A stretch of 64,000 bases of DNA from an uncultured bacterium (lineage in GTDB: Bacteria; Bacteroidota; Bacteroidia; Bacteroidales; Bacteroidaceae). Where the stretch lies: positions 62,001 through 126,000 of the forward strand of contig CAJMNM010000002.1 of NCBI GenBank assembly GCA_905214795.1, written 5' to 3'. This document shows, piece by piece, positions 9,257 through 18,472 of this stretch; the stretch's first letter is position 1, and each line of letters begins with the position of its first letter. The translations under genes were made by a program, and so were the position numbers. The notes below the pieces were generated by a model. It worked only from the letters and a program-made list of their open reading frames with translations, ran no database searches and was not told the DNA's origin.

Positions 9257-9952
9257 TTATTTCTTTTTCTGACCGTAGTAGGCGTTAGGACCATGTTTAC
9301 GGTTGTAATGTTTCTCAATGAGCAACGGATTCATTGTTGTGTCAGGATTGACCATGAAAGAAACAAATGCCATCTTTGCACACTGTTCCATGACTTTGGC
9401 ATTGTAGACTGCATTGGCAGGACTGGTTCCCCAACTGAAAGGACCATGGTTCTTAACCAATACGCCCGGAGTATGGTCAGGGTTGATTCCTTCAAAGCGT
9501 TTAACAATGACGTTACCTGTTTCTAACTCATATTCACCTTCCACTTCTTCTTTTGTCATATCTGTTGTACATGGAATGGCTTCATGGAAATAATCTGCAT
9601 GAGTGGTACCAATGTTTGGAATGTCCTTGCCAGCCTGTGCCCATGCTGTGGCATAAGTAGAATGGGTATGAACTACTCCCTTGATATTTGGAAAAGCTTT
9701 GTAGAGAACCAGATGGGTCGGAGTATCAGATGAAGGATTCAAATCGCCTTCTACAACTTTTCCAGTTTCGAGGTCAACAACGACCATGTCTGAGGCTTTC
9801 ATGTCGTCATAGTTTACTCCGCTTGGTTTGATGACAACAAGGCCTTTTTCGCGGTCAATACCAGAAACGTTACCCCATGTGAAGATAACCAAACCTTGTC
9901 TTACCAGATCAAGATTAGCCTGAAATACTTTTTCTTTGAGTTCTTCTAACAT
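9257..9952 (-). CDS. araD: L-ribulose-5-phosphate 4-epimerase
   Basis: 231 residues, standard for AraD, a zinc-dependent class II aldolase-fold enzyme that makes D-xylulose 5-phosphate. The zinc site is visible as HTHSTYATAW (two His) plus VKNHGPFSWG; TWGNVSG, KPSGV and SSDTPTH form the phosphate and substrate loops. It starts five bases after the araR stop and is followed by araA. It completes the arabinose route together with AraA and the kinase. Confidence 0.96.
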   Translation of the reverse strand: MLEELKEKVFQANLDLVRQGLVIFTWGNVSGIDREKGLVVIKPSGVNYDDMKASDMVVVDLETGKVVEGDLNPSSDTPTHLVLYKAFPNIKGVVHTHSTYATAWAQAGKDIPNIGTTHADYFHEAIPCTTDMTKEEVEGEYELETGNVIVKRFEGINPDHTPGVLVKNHGPFSWGTSPANAVYNAKVMEQCAKMAFVSFMVNPDTTMNPLLIEKHYNRKHGPNAYYGQKKK

Positions 9953-9957
9953 AATCT

Positions 9958-10635
9958 TTATAATTTAAAATATGGATCTTCAAGATAAGTTTTATTATTA
10001 TATCTGTATAGATAGGCTCCTCGTTTTGAACCTGTTTTATCTATAAATTCCGTTTTTTCAATAAAAGGCATATCTTTAATACGCTTTCTGAAATTACGTT
10101 TATCTATTTCTCTACCAAGAATTGCTTCATGAAGTGTTTGAAGCTGACTGAGTGTAAACAGAGTGGGGAGTAAGTTAAAGCCAATAGGTTCGCGTGAAAC
10201 TTTTCGTTTAAGTATGTCGTGCGCTTTTTCAATCATCTCTTTATGATCAAAATATAATTCAGGAAGGGTTGTTATATCTTCCCAATATGCGTTGTTTTTG
10301 TGGCTTAATTCATGATTGTATTTATCTACATCTATGAGGGCATAATAAGCAACAGAAATTACTCGTTCTCCCGGATCACGGTTTATGCTACCAAAGGCAC
10401 CGACTTGTTGCATGAATACATTTTTAAGGCCGGTCAGCTCTGTAAGAACACGTTCGGCTGTTTCGTCTACACTTTCATTTTCCTGAACGAAACCTCCCAT
10501 TAATGACCACATACCCTTGAATGGCTCAAAATTGCGTTGTTGGAGTAATAATTTTAATTTGCCATGCTGGAATCCAAAAATAATACAGTCAACAGCCAGC
10601 AGGAATTTAGGGTTATTATTGTAGAATAATGTCAT
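9958..10635 (-). CDS. araR: AraR-type NUDIX/winged-helix arabinose regulator
   Basis: 225 residues from the ATG at 10635 (MTLFYNNN). The frame is open 23 residues further, but that extension runs into the intergenic hairpin region and is not protein-like. An N-terminal NUDIX-like fold (about 10-140; GGFVQENESVDETAERVLTE) has a broken pyrophosphohydrolase box, as in NrtR-type regulators that bind a sugar instead of cleaving nucleotides. A winged-helix DNA-binding part follows (about 150-225; LQTLHEAILGREIDKRNFRK). Bacteroides thetaiotaomicron AraR has the same architecture and operon position. I infer it represses the operon in the absence of arabinose. Confidence 0.87.
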   Translation of the reverse strand: MTLFYNNNPKFLLAVDCIIFGFQHGKLKLLLQQRNFEPFKGMWSLMGGFVQENESVDETAERVLTELTGLKNVFMQQVGAFGSINRDPGERVISVAYYALIDVDKYNHELSHKNNAYWEDITTLPELYFDHKEMIEKAHDILKRKVSREPIGFNLLPTLFTLSQLQTLHEAILGREIDKRNFRKRIKDMPFIEKTEFIDKTGSKRGAYLYRYNNKTYLEDPYFKL

Positions 10636-10683
10636 ATAAAAAGAGTAGTGTTGTTTGCTTGAGATAAGGTTGTTTTTATTATG

Positions 10684-10712
10684 GACCGATATTGCATTTT
10701 GCAATATCGGTC
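10684..10712. repeat. perfect 13-bp inverted repeat between galM and araR
   Basis: GACCGATATTGCA (10684-10696) and TGCAATATCGGTC (10700-10712) are perfect arms around a TTT loop. The site is just after the galM stop (10720) and about 50 bases before the araR start. No T-run follows on the minus strand, so it is a poor terminator. It could be an RNA processing or stability stem, or an operator. Confidence 0.7.
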
Positions 10713-10719
10713 ATTTGAC

Positions 10720-11880
10720 TTATTTCTCTATTGAGAATTTATAGATGCAATGGCTATAATAAGTTTCGCCTGGATTTAAGAATGCAGACGGCCAGTTTGG
10801 CTTGTTTGGAGTATCCGGATACTTTTGTGTTTCCAGACAAATTGCAGCTCGTTGGTTATAAACAATACCCTTTTTACCACTTACGCTACCATTCAGGAAA
10901 TTACCTGTGTAGACCTGAATTCCTGGTTCGTTGGTATAAACTTCCAAACAGATACCTGTTGACGGACATACAACTTTAGCCGCAACTTGTGTTTCATCAC
11001 CTTTGGTGTTCAGACACCAGTTATGGTCAAATCCATTAGCGAATTTAATTTGTTCAAAATCGGTTTTGTTGATATCCTGTCCGATGGCGTGAGGAGCTGT
11101 AAAATCCATAGGAGTTCCCTTCACGCTAAGAATCTCACCAGTTGTCATGAAAGTAGAATCAACTGGTGTGTAGTTGTCTGCATTGATGTAGAGAATATGG
11201 TCAGTAATGGGTTTGCTCGGGTCGCCAGCCAGATTGAAATAAGAGTGATTTGTCATGTTGATAACAGTCTTCTTATCTGTTGTGGCTTTATATTGGATAT
11301 CAATGGCATTATCACTTGTTAAAGTATAAGTGACAGTAGCTGTGACGTTGCCTGGGAAGTTGGCGTCGCCATCGGGAGATTGCATAGTCATAGTTACTGT
11401 TGTGTCATTAACCTGTTTGCCTTCATATACCTGATACTGCCATCCCTGTGGACCGCCATGCAAACAGTGACCGTAATTGTTGGTTGGCAGTTGAATGGTT
11501 TTATCGTCTATGGTAATTTGTCCTTTGTTGATGCGGTTTGCATAACGTCCAATTGCAGCACCAAAATCGCTTGGAGTATTGATAGAATCAATATAGTTTG
11601 CAACACTATCGAAGCCCAATACAACATCACGCATAGTTCCTTCTTTATCTGGAACCATAATGGAAACAATACGTCCACCAAAGTTTGTGATGCATACTTC
11701 CATTCCGTTTTTATTGGTTAATGTATAGAGGTCTGTGGATTTTCCGCGAACTTCTGATTTAAACTTTTCAGGATTCAGGCCTGATTGGGTTGTTTCACAA
11801 CTTTTTTGGGTAGGGCTACATGCAGCTAAAATAGCTGTGGCTATACTTGCACAAATGGTGGTGCCTTTAAAGTTTCTCAT
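10720..11880 (-). CDS. galM: aldose 1-epimerase, periplasmic lipoprotein
   Basis: 386 residues. Lipoprotein signal with lipobox LAAC (Cys20). The residues after the cysteine (SPTQK) lack the acidic surface-export signal, so it probably stays on the periplasmic side. Mutarotase fold: FGGRIVSIMVPDKEG, GRYANRINKG, NNYGHCLHGGPQGW, NMTNHSYFNL (catalytic His) and the Glu/Gln-containing CLETQKYPD near the end. As first gene before araR-araD-araA it may equilibrate arabinose or galactose anomers before uptake. A second, cytosolic paralogue is encoded at 14811-15890. Confidence 0.92.
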   Translation of the reverse strand: MRNFKGTTICASIATAILAACSPTQKSCETTQSGLNPEKFKSEVRGKSTDLYTLTNKNGMEVCITNFGGRIVSIMVPDKEGTMRDVVLGFDSVANYIDSINTPSDFGAAIGRYANRINKGQITIDDKTIQLPTNNYGHCLHGGPQGWQYQVYEGKQVNDTTVTMTMQSPDGDANFPGNVTATVTYTLTSDNAIDIQYKATTDKKTVINMTNHSYFNLAGDPSKPITDHILYINADNYTPVDSTFMTTGEILSVKGTPMDFTAPHAIGQDINKTDFEQIKFANGFDHNWCLNTKGDETQVAAKVVCPSTGICLEVYTNEPGIQVYTGNFLNGSVSGKKGIVYNQRAAICLETQKYPDTPNKPNWPSAFLNPGETYYSHCIYKFSIEK

Positions 11881-11910
11881 AATATTTATATATTTAATAT
11901 TTCAATCGTG

Positions 11911-11950
11911 TAAAGTTACAACTTTCTTCCACAATCCAATTGCAAATATA
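11911..11950 (-). promoter_or_regulatory. candidate promoters of the arabinose operon
   Basis: Two minus-strand -7 candidates precede galM: TATATTTG (11950-11943), an exact TAnnTTTG match, and TAACTTTA (11918-11911), one mismatch. An AraR operator is expected here, but I do not recognise one by sequence. Confidence 0.5.
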
Positions 11951-12270
11951 TATGTTTTATGGCATATAGTGTAGTAATAACACTTGTTTGTTATTCTGTT
12001 TGATGTTATAAAATGTTAAACCTTTGAGGGCCATATAGTTTGCAATGTTTTTATGTGACTGCTTTTTCTATAAAAATTATTTCGTTTTTATTCTCCACAT
12101 ACAATATATTGTTATTCAAATTAATAGAACCCCATGGTGAAGAGATGAATGCAAAAAAATATTCTTTAAAAGGACAGTATGTGGGCCAATACACAGGAAA
12201 AATATTCAGGAAAGAATAATCTTTGTATAATTTACATCTTGTATATGGGATATAGTATGATTGGGAAATA
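11951..12270. other. gene-free AT-rich spacer
   Basis: AT-rich sequence between the arabinose and galactose operons. I see no coding frame, tRNA or strong secondary structure apart from the terminator at its right end. It may hold upstream regulatory sites of the arabinose promoter. Confidence 0.4.
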
Positions 12271-12304
12271 AAAAAAGAACGCCTTTAAGAGCGTTCTTTT
12301 TTTT
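12271..12304 (-). terminator. terminator after galK
   Basis: AAAAAAGAACGC (12271-12282) pairs with GCGTTCTTTTTT (12291-12302) around an 8-base loop. It is symmetric enough to work in both directions. On the minus strand it follows the galK stop at 12323. Confidence 0.9.
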
Positions 12305-12322
12305 ATTTAAATAATCAATATA

Positions 12323-13483
12323 TTAGCAAAGCTTTCTTGAGCCGTCACCGATGACAACATCAATGATAACAGGTTCTTTTCCGAATTTAGCTTTATATTT
12401 AGCTTTAACTACCTTGACAAAATTGTCATACAATTCATCGCTGACAAGGTTGATAGTACAACCACCAAAGCCACCACCCATGATACGTGAACCGGTTACG
12501 CCTTCTTCTTTTGCGATGTCGTTAAGGTAATCTAATTCCGGACATGATACTTCGTATTCTTTGCTCAAGCCATAATGTGTTTCATACATCTTCTGGCCAA
12601 CAGTTTCGTAGTCGCCTTTTTCCAAAGCGTCGCATACAGCAAGCACACGTTCTTTTTCTCCAATAACGTATTTTGCACGCATAGCATCTTCTGCGCTGAC
12701 TTCGTTCTTTACTTCGTCGAGCATTGCATAATCTGCATCGCGGAGACTCTTTACTTCTGGATGATGGTTAGCTATAGCTGCAGCAACTCTTTCGCAACTG
12801 TTACGACGGTCGTTATAAGGAGAACCTACCAACTCGTGTTTAACGCAAGAGTTAACAAGTACAAGTTTGTAGCCTTTCGGGTCGAATGGGAAGTATTCAA
12901 ATTCACCACTGCGGCAGTCTAAACGCATCAAACTTCCGGCTTTGCCGTGTACAGATGCAAACTGGTCCATAATACCGCATTTCATGCCTAGATATTTATG
13001 TTCAGTAGCCTGACCGACTTTAGCCAATGTCATTTTATCAATTTTGTTGTCACCGAACATGTCATTTAATGCGAAGGCATAAACACTTTCAAGGGCAGCA
13101 GAAGAGGACATACCAGCACCGAGGGGTACATCGCCGGCAAATGCTGTGTTGAAACCTTCAACAGGTACACCAAGAGCCATCATTTCGCGGCATACACCAA
13201 AAATGTAGCGTGCCCAGCTTGCCTTTGGTCCTGCTTCATTATCTAATGAGAATTCTACGTAGTCCTTCAAGTCGATAGAGTAGGCACGTACGTTTCTTGT
13301 GCCGTTGGGCTTTAATTCAGCAATCATGCCTTGCTGTACGGCTCCTGGGAATACAAATCCGTCATTATAGTCTGTGTGCTCGCCAATCAAGTTGATACGG
13401 CCCGGAGAAGCATAAACTGAACCTGTTGTACCGTCGAAGTGCTCGATGAAGCGGCTTCTTACATCATCTATTGTTAATTTCAT
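12323..13483 (-). CDS. galK: galactokinase
   Basis: 386 residues, normal for GHMP-family GalK, which phosphorylates alpha-D-galactose at C1 in the cytosol. Substrate motif GRINLIGEHTDYNDG (residues 28-42), GHMP ATP loop GDVPLGAGMSSSAALE, and C-terminal SRIMGGGFGGCT are all intact; the catalytic Asp lies in MKCGIMDQFAS. It is third in an operon after galM and the sugar porter, with 46 bases to the porter gene. galT and galE are not in the window. Confidence 0.97.
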   Translation of the reverse strand: MKLTIDDVRSRFIEHFDGTTGSVYASPGRINLIGEHTDYNDGFVFPGAVQQGMIAELKPNGTRNVRAYSIDLKDYVEFSLDNEAGPKASWARYIFGVCREMMALGVPVEGFNTAFAGDVPLGAGMSSSAALESVYAFALNDMFGDNKIDKMTLAKVGQATEHKYLGMKCGIMDQFASVHGKAGSLMRLDCRSGEFEYFPFDPKGYKLVLVNSCVKHELVGSPYNDRRNSCERVAAAIANHHPEVKSLRDADYAMLDEVKNEVSAEDAMRAKYVIGEKERVLAVCDALEKGDYETVGQKMYETHYGLSKEYEVSCPELDYLNDIAKEEGVTGSRIMGGGFGGCTINLVSDELYDNFVKVVKAKYKAKFGKEPVIIDVVIGDGSRKLC

Positions 13484-13529
13484 AATCTATTTATTTAATG
13501 GTTAATAAAAAGAAGTCTAAAATTATTTT

Positions 13530-14762
13530 TTAATTTAAACCAACTCTTGAACCTTTCCAGCAGAACCAGATGATATAGAGATAGTAGATAAACATCATAC
13601 AGATTGCTGCGCCAACGCCTAAAGCTGGATTGTCAACAACAATACCCATAAGAGGCATCAAAGTAGCAGCACCGATAACACCCATGTTGATGATACCGCT
13701 GGCTGCTTTGGTGTGAGGTCCGAGTTCTTGTAAACCGAGATTGAAAATTAACGGCCACATTACTGAGTGGAACAAACCTGCTGCTAACATTGCGTATACA
13801 CCGGCCATACCTGGAAGGATGAATGAAAGACCAACGCAAGCTGCGCCACCAAATAAACATACAGTTAGCAAAACGCGTGGTTGGTACTTACTAAGAATTG
13901 CTGCACCAATGAAACGTCCTACCATCATACCTCCCCAATAAAGAGGTAAAAATTCTGTAGCATTTCCAGTCAAGTCAGGATTAGCTTTGAAATATGCGGG
14001 TAACATTGATGGAATACCAATCTCAACACCCATGTACATAAAGATAGCTAAAGCGCCAAACCATACGTGAGGGTATTTAAATACGCTGGATTTGTATTCA
14101 CGTACTTTGCCTGATTCAGCGGCTTGTTCTCCTTCTTGTATGTTAGGAAGTTTAAGGAAAGCAAGTATAATACAAAGTACAAATGTAAAAATACCTAAGC
14201 CAAGGAATGGGATGGTTACATCTTGACCGCTAAGTTGGTCTTCGGATTTGTTGCCAATAATGAAATATGTGATAAACATAGGAGCAACGGTCGTTGCAAC
14301 AGAGTTCAGAGCCTGACTTAGAGTCATACGGAATGCGCCTTTTTCCGGTGCACCCAAAACCATAACATAGGGGTTTGCAACAAGTTGCAGCATTACGATT
14401 CCTAAGGCAACGAAACACATGCTGGCTAAGAAAATGTTGTAGATGGTTGACTGTGAGGCATCGAGGTTTGATGATATACCTGCGTAGTTGATAACAAATC
14501 CTAAGCCAACTACTGCCAATCCTAATACCAATGTCATTTTATAGCCAATCTTATTCATCATAAATGCGAATGGGATAGACAGGGCATAAGCTCCATAGAA
14601 TGCAGTATTGACAAGCTGGCCTTGTGCATCCGTTAAATCGAATGTTTTTTTACAAAATTCGATCATGGAATTGTTCATGGTTGTCACGAATCCAATCAGG
14701 AAGCAGACAATAATTACTACCGTCAAGGCGAACGTGTAATTCGGTTGTTGTTTCTGAGTCAT
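13530..14762 (-). CDS. glucose/galactose MFS porter (FucP/GluP family)
   Basis: 410 residues with about 12 hydrophobic segments. The N-terminal part reads FLIGFVTTMNNSMIEFCKK and is followed by FYGAYALSIPFAFMMNKIGYK, the FucP-type signature of sugar-proton symporters in the inner membrane. A cytoplasmic loop near residues 210-225 (QEGEQAAESGKVREYK) separates the two six-helix halves. Flanked by galM and galK, it most likely imports galactose, possibly also glucose. The family is clear; the substrate is inferred from neighbours. Confidence 0.88.
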   Translation of the reverse strand: MTQKQQPNYTFALTVVIIVCFLIGFVTTMNNSMIEFCKKTFDLTDAQGQLVNTAFYGAYALSIPFAFMMNKIGYKMTLVLGLAVVGLGFVINYAGISSNLDASQSTIYNIFLASMCFVALGIVMLQLVANPYVMVLGAPEKGAFRMTLSQALNSVATTVAPMFITYFIIGNKSEDQLSGQDVTIPFLGLGIFTFVLCIILAFLKLPNIQEGEQAAESGKVREYKSSVFKYPHVWFGALAIFMYMGVEIGIPSMLPAYFKANPDLTGNATEFLPLYWGGMMVGRFIGAAILSKYQPRVLLTVCLFGGAACVGLSFILPGMAGVYAMLAAGLFHSVMWPLIFNLGLQELGPHTKAASGIINMGVIGAATLMPLMGIVVDNPALGVGAAICMMFIYYLYIIWFCWKGSRVGLN

Positions 14763-14810
14763 TTTAATAAATTCTTTTAATGGTTTTTTGAATATTTATT
14801 TTTAGTTTTC

Positions 14811-15890
14811 TTATTTGTCAATACCGAATTTATAGATTGTTTTTTGAGTATAGATTTCACCTGGTTTTAATACTACAGATGGGAAGTGAGGATGGTTTGG
14901 TGAGTCTGGAAAATGTTGTGCCTCGAAGCAAATAGCGCTTCTGCGTGGGAAGGTTGCTCCGTGCTGGCCTTTATAACCATCGGCCCAATTGTCAGTATAA
15001 ACCTGTACAGCGGGTTCTGTAGTATAGACTTCCATTGTACGTCCACTTTCCGGTTCATAAATTTTGGCAGCGAAACTCAATTCGCCTGGTTCTTTTTTGT
15101 TGAGTACGAAACTGTGATCATAACCAGCTCCGTTTTTGGTTTGCTCGTCATCTGCGTCAATACGCTCTCCAATTTCGTGAACCGTGGTGAAATCGAATGG
15201 TGTACCTTTTACGGAACGGATTTCTCCAGTAGGAATAGAAGTGTCGTCAATAGGAATATAAAAGTCTGCATTAATTTGGCATTGCAGTTTTTCGATAGTT
15301 GGAGTAGGATTGTTAATACCGGCTAAACTAAAAAAGCCGTGACTAGTCATATTAACGATGGTTGTTTTGTCGGTAGTTCCTTTATAGTCAATGGTTAATT
15401 CGTTATCATCAGTGAATGAATAGATAACGGTCATATCAAGTGTACCAGGGAAGCCTTCTTCGCCATCAGCTGCTATATAATGCAGTTTTAATGTTTGTTT
15501 GTCTGTTTGTTCTGCGTCCCATACGCGAGCGTGAAAACCAGTCGGTCCGCCATGCAGGCTGTTGGGGCCATTATTGATGGTTAATGAATATTCTTTCCCT
15601 TCAAGTGTGAACTTGCCTTTGCATATGCGGTTGCCGTAACGTCCTATGAGTGTGCTTAAGAATGGTTCAGGACTGTTAATGACATCTGTGATATTATCAT
15701 GTCCTTGTATGACATTAGCCATTTTCCCGTTTTTATCGGGTACCATAATTGCAACTATTGCGCCTCCATAGTTCGTAATAGCTACTTCACAACCTTGGGC
15801 ATTTTTAAGAATAAATAGATTTGTTTTTTTTCCTTGAATTTCGGTCTGAAAATCTTCTTCTTTCAAACCGCTGATATTGCTTATACTCAT
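14811..15890 (-). CDS. galM: aldose 1-epimerase, cytosolic
   Basis: 359 residues without a signal peptide, so cytosolic. Mutarotase motifs: NYGGAIVAIMVPDKNG, GRYGNRICKG, NGPNSLHGGPTGFH, NMTSHGFFSLAG (His where the paralogue has NHSYF), YDHSFVLNK, and CFEAQHFPDSPNHPHFPS. It is first in the operon galM-porter-galK and would convert beta-galactose to the alpha anomer used by GalK. It differs from the arabinose-operon paralogue by lacking the lipoprotein signal. Confidence 0.94.
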   Translation of the reverse strand: MSISNISGLKEEDFQTEIQGKKTNLFILKNAQGCEVAITNYGGAIVAIMVPDKNGKMANVIQGHDNITDVINSPEPFLSTLIGRYGNRICKGKFTLEGKEYSLTINNGPNSLHGGPTGFHARVWDAEQTDKQTLKLHYIAADGEEGFPGTLDMTVIYSFTDDNELTIDYKGTTDKTTIVNMTSHGFFSLAGINNPTPTIEKLQCQINADFYIPIDDTSIPTGEIRSVKGTPFDFTTVHEIGERIDADDEQTKNGAGYDHSFVLNKKEPGELSFAAKIYEPESGRTMEVYTTEPAVQVYTDNWADGYKGQHGATFPRRSAICFEAQHFPDSPNHPHFPSVVLKPGEIYTQKTIYKFGIDK

Positions 15891-15924
15891 TCCTTTTTAG
15901 ATTTAAAGTTATTCTATTATCATG

Positions 15925-15955
15925 CAAATTAAAAAAAAATCTTTCTTTCTGCAAA
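15925..15955 (-). promoter_or_regulatory. promoter of the galactose operon
   Basis: TTTG (15955-15952), a 19-bp spacer and TTAATTTG (15932-15925, one mismatch to TAnnTTTG) lie about 35 bases before the galM start. Spacing matches the Bacteroides consensus. Confidence 0.6.
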
Positions 15956-16004
15956 AGATTTCTAGAAAAAAGATGGCATGAAAATGGCGCAAATGAATAT
16001 TTTG

Positions 16005-17294
16005 TCAGTTTTGATGATAGAAGGCAAAAAAGTCTGCAACGATAAATGTACTTCCACCGATAAAAATGAAATCATTGGGGGATGCATTTTTCATGGCTTC
16101 GTTAAAGGCTTCCCTAACACCTGAATAACATTCTCCTTCCAGTTTGGCTTCAGCTGCGGCTCTTTGTAGATCTTTTTCATCGAGAGCGCGCTTTACGTTC
16201 GCTTTGGTAAAATAATACCGTGCCTTGTGGGGTAATAAGGTGAGAACTGTATGGATATCTTTATCATTAACCATACCTATTATAATGTGAATGGTACCGT
16301 TAAATTCGCTGATTTGTTGTGCAATATATTGTATGCCTCCAGGGTTGTGACCGGTGTCACAGATAATAAGCGGATGTTTTGAGATAACTTGCCATCTGCC
16401 TCTTAATCCTGTAAGCTTACATACGTTAAGAAACCCAGTTCTGACATTTGATTCATTAATATTGTAATTTATTTTCTTTAATTCTTCAATAGCAGTCAGA
16501 ATTGTGTTCGTATTTTTTTCTTGGCATAGCCCTGATAACTCACCAGTTAGCTCTCCATAAGTTCTTGTGTTGTATATACGATTGAAATCTTTTTGTTCCG
16601 ATGATATAACAATAGGATTATCTTCGGCGAAGATGATCGGAGCATGAGCTGCCTTCGCTTTTTCTTCAAAAACGCGCCGGGTTTCTTCTACAGTTTCACC
16701 TATTACTACGGGAATTCTGCTTTTAATAATACCGGCTTTTTCACTTGCAATTTTAGTTAATGTATTACCAAGAAATTGTACGTGGTCAAAACTGATATTT
16801 GTAATAATGGAGAGGTCTGGGTGGATTATATTTGTGCAATCAAGACGACCGCCAAGTCCGACTTCTATGACAGCGACATCAACTTTTTCCTGTGCAAAAT
16901 ACAAGAAAGCCATGGCTGTTGTAAGTTCAAAGAAAGAGGGATGAAGAGGCTCAAAAAAATTACGCTCATTTTCAATGAACGTAATAACAAAATCTTCTGG
17001 AATCATCTTACCGTTGACACGTATACGTTCTCTAAAATCGGTAAGATGTGGTGACGTATAAAGACCTACTTTATAACCTGCAGATTGAAGTATTGCAGCA
17101 ATAGTGTGGCTGCATGAACCTTTACCATTTGTACCACCTATATGAATGGTTTTGAAGTTTTGGTGAGGATGTCCAAAATGTTCATCCAATGCTTCGGTAT
17201 TATATAAACCTTCCTTATAGGCTTCTTTTCCTACATTCTGAAAAAGTGGTACACAATTAAACAGGTAGTCAGTTGTTTCTTTATACGTCATCAT
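16005..17294 (-). CDS. folC: folylpolyglutamate/dihydrofolate synthase
   Basis: 429 residues, Mur-ligase fold. It adds glutamate to folates and, in the bifunctional form, makes dihydrofolate from dihydropteroate. ATP loop HIGGTNGKGSCSHTIAAIL (about residues 51-69), YTSPHL, VIEVGLGGRLDCTN, SFDHVQFLG and DTGHNPGG are typical. The start reads MMTYKE, so the second ATG at 17291 is equally possible. It follows dnaJ by 12 bases and probably ends the transcript before the galactose operon promoter. Confidence 0.94.
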   Translation of the reverse strand: MMTYKETTDYLFNCVPLFQNVGKEAYKEGLYNTEALDEHFGHPHQNFKTIHIGGTNGKGSCSHTIAAILQSAGYKVGLYTSPHLTDFRERIRVNGKMIPEDFVITFIENERNFFEPLHPSFFELTTAMAFLYFAQEKVDVAVIEVGLGGRLDCTNIIHPDLSIITNISFDHVQFLGNTLTKIASEKAGIIKSRIPVVIGETVEETRRVFEEKAKAAHAPIIFAEDNPIVISSEQKDFNRIYNTRTYGELTGELSGLCQEKNTNTILTAIEELKKINYNINESNVRTGFLNVCKLTGLRGRWQVISKHPLIICDTGHNPGGIQYIAQQISEFNGTIHIIIGMVNDKDIHTVLTLLPHKARYYFTKANVKRALDEKDLQRAAAEAKLEGECYSGVREAFNEAMKNASPNDFIFIGGSTFIVADFFAFYHQN

Positions 17295-17306
17295 CAGTTG
17301 ATAGTA

Positions 17307-18458
17307 TTATTCAAAGTAACTTTTGAATTTTCTGAAAATCTTTTCTTTGATAGATGGATTCGGGGCAAAATTTTCACTTTTTTGCATACTTTCAAGAGCC
17401 TTTTTTTCTTCTCTGTTCAAAGTTTCTGGTACATATACACTGATGTTTACAATTAAATCACCGGTACCATATCCATAGCCTTGTACTGCAGGTAGTCCTT
17501 TACCGCGTAAGCGGACAACTTTTCCTGGTTGAGTGCCTGGTTCTATTTTGATTTTTACCTTTCCGTCTATAGTCGGGATTTCTGCACTACCTCCCAATGC
17601 CGCAGTAGGTATGTCGAGTAAGAGATTGTATATTAGATTATTGTCCTCACGCAATAATTCCTTGCTTGGTTCCTCTTCAATATATACTTGAATGTCGCCC
17701 GGAACACCGTTGCGTCTGGCAGCATGTCCTTTTCCTGGAACGTTGACAACCATTCCGTCAGCTACACCTGCCGGAATTTTAACTTCGATGACTTCTTCAC
17801 CATCGACTACGCCTTCACCTCCACAGACTTTACATTTATTTTTAATAATGGTTCCTTCCCCTCCGCATGTAGGGCAGACACCTTGAGTCTGCATCATACC
17901 AAATATGCTTTGCTGTGTTTTAACAACATAACCATTACCGTGGCATGTCGGACATGTTTCAGTCGCATTGCTGCCTTCTGCTCCGCTTCCATGGCAGTGG
18001 GTACAGGTAACTTTCTTTTTAACTTTGAATTTCTTTGTTACACCGGTTGCGATATCTTGGAGGTTCAGACGAACCTTCAAACGAAGGTCACCTCCGCGGA
18101 ATTGTGGCTTACGGGCACGTCCTCCGCCAAATCCTCCGCCAAAACCGCCGAAGCCATGTCCCCCGAAAATATCACCGAACATGGAGAATATATCATCCAT
18201 ATTCATGCTTTGACCGCCAAATCCACCTGCACCATGTACACCTTCTGGACCAAACTGATCATACCGTGCACGTTTTTGTGGGTCACGTAATACATCGTAA
18301 GCTTCAGCCGCTTCTTTAAATTTTTCTTCGGCTTCCTTATCACCCGGATTACGGTCCGGATGATATTTGATAGCCATTTTTTTATATGCTTTTTTTATTT
18401 CATCGTCAGAGGCTGTTTTAGATACCCCTAATACTTCATAGTAATCACGCTTTGCCAT
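17307..18458 (-). CDS. dnaJ: chaperone DnaJ
   Basis: 383 residues with all canonical parts: J domain (1-70) with HPD at 33-35, Gly/Phe-rich linker (about 75-120), zinc-binding domain with four CxxCxGxG repeats (CTHCHGSG, CPTCHGNG, CPTCGGEG, CKVCGGEG) and the C-terminal substrate-binding domains. It stimulates the DnaK ATPase. The gene follows grpE by 14 bases, so the two cochaperones are made together; dnaK is not in the window. Confidence 0.98.
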   Translation of the reverse strand: MAKRDYYEVLGVSKTASDDEIKKAYKKMAIKYHPDRNPGDKEAEEKFKEAAEAYDVLRDPQKRARYDQFGPEGVHGAGGFGGQSMNMDDIFSMFGDIFGGHGFGGFGGGFGGGRARKPQFRGGDLRLKVRLNLQDIATGVTKKFKVKKKVTCTHCHGSGAEGSNATETCPTCHGNGYVVKTQQSIFGMMQTQGVCPTCGGEGTIIKNKCKVCGGEGVVDGEEVIEVKIPAGVADGMVVNVPGKGHAARRNGVPGDIQVYIEEEPSKELLREDNNLIYNLLLDIPTAALGGSAEIPTIDGKVKIKIEPGTQPGKVVRLRGKGLPAVQGYGYGTGDLIVNISVYVPETLNREEKKALESMQKSENFAPNPSIKEKIFRKFKSYFE

Positions 18459-18472
18459 AATTCTTTACTAAT

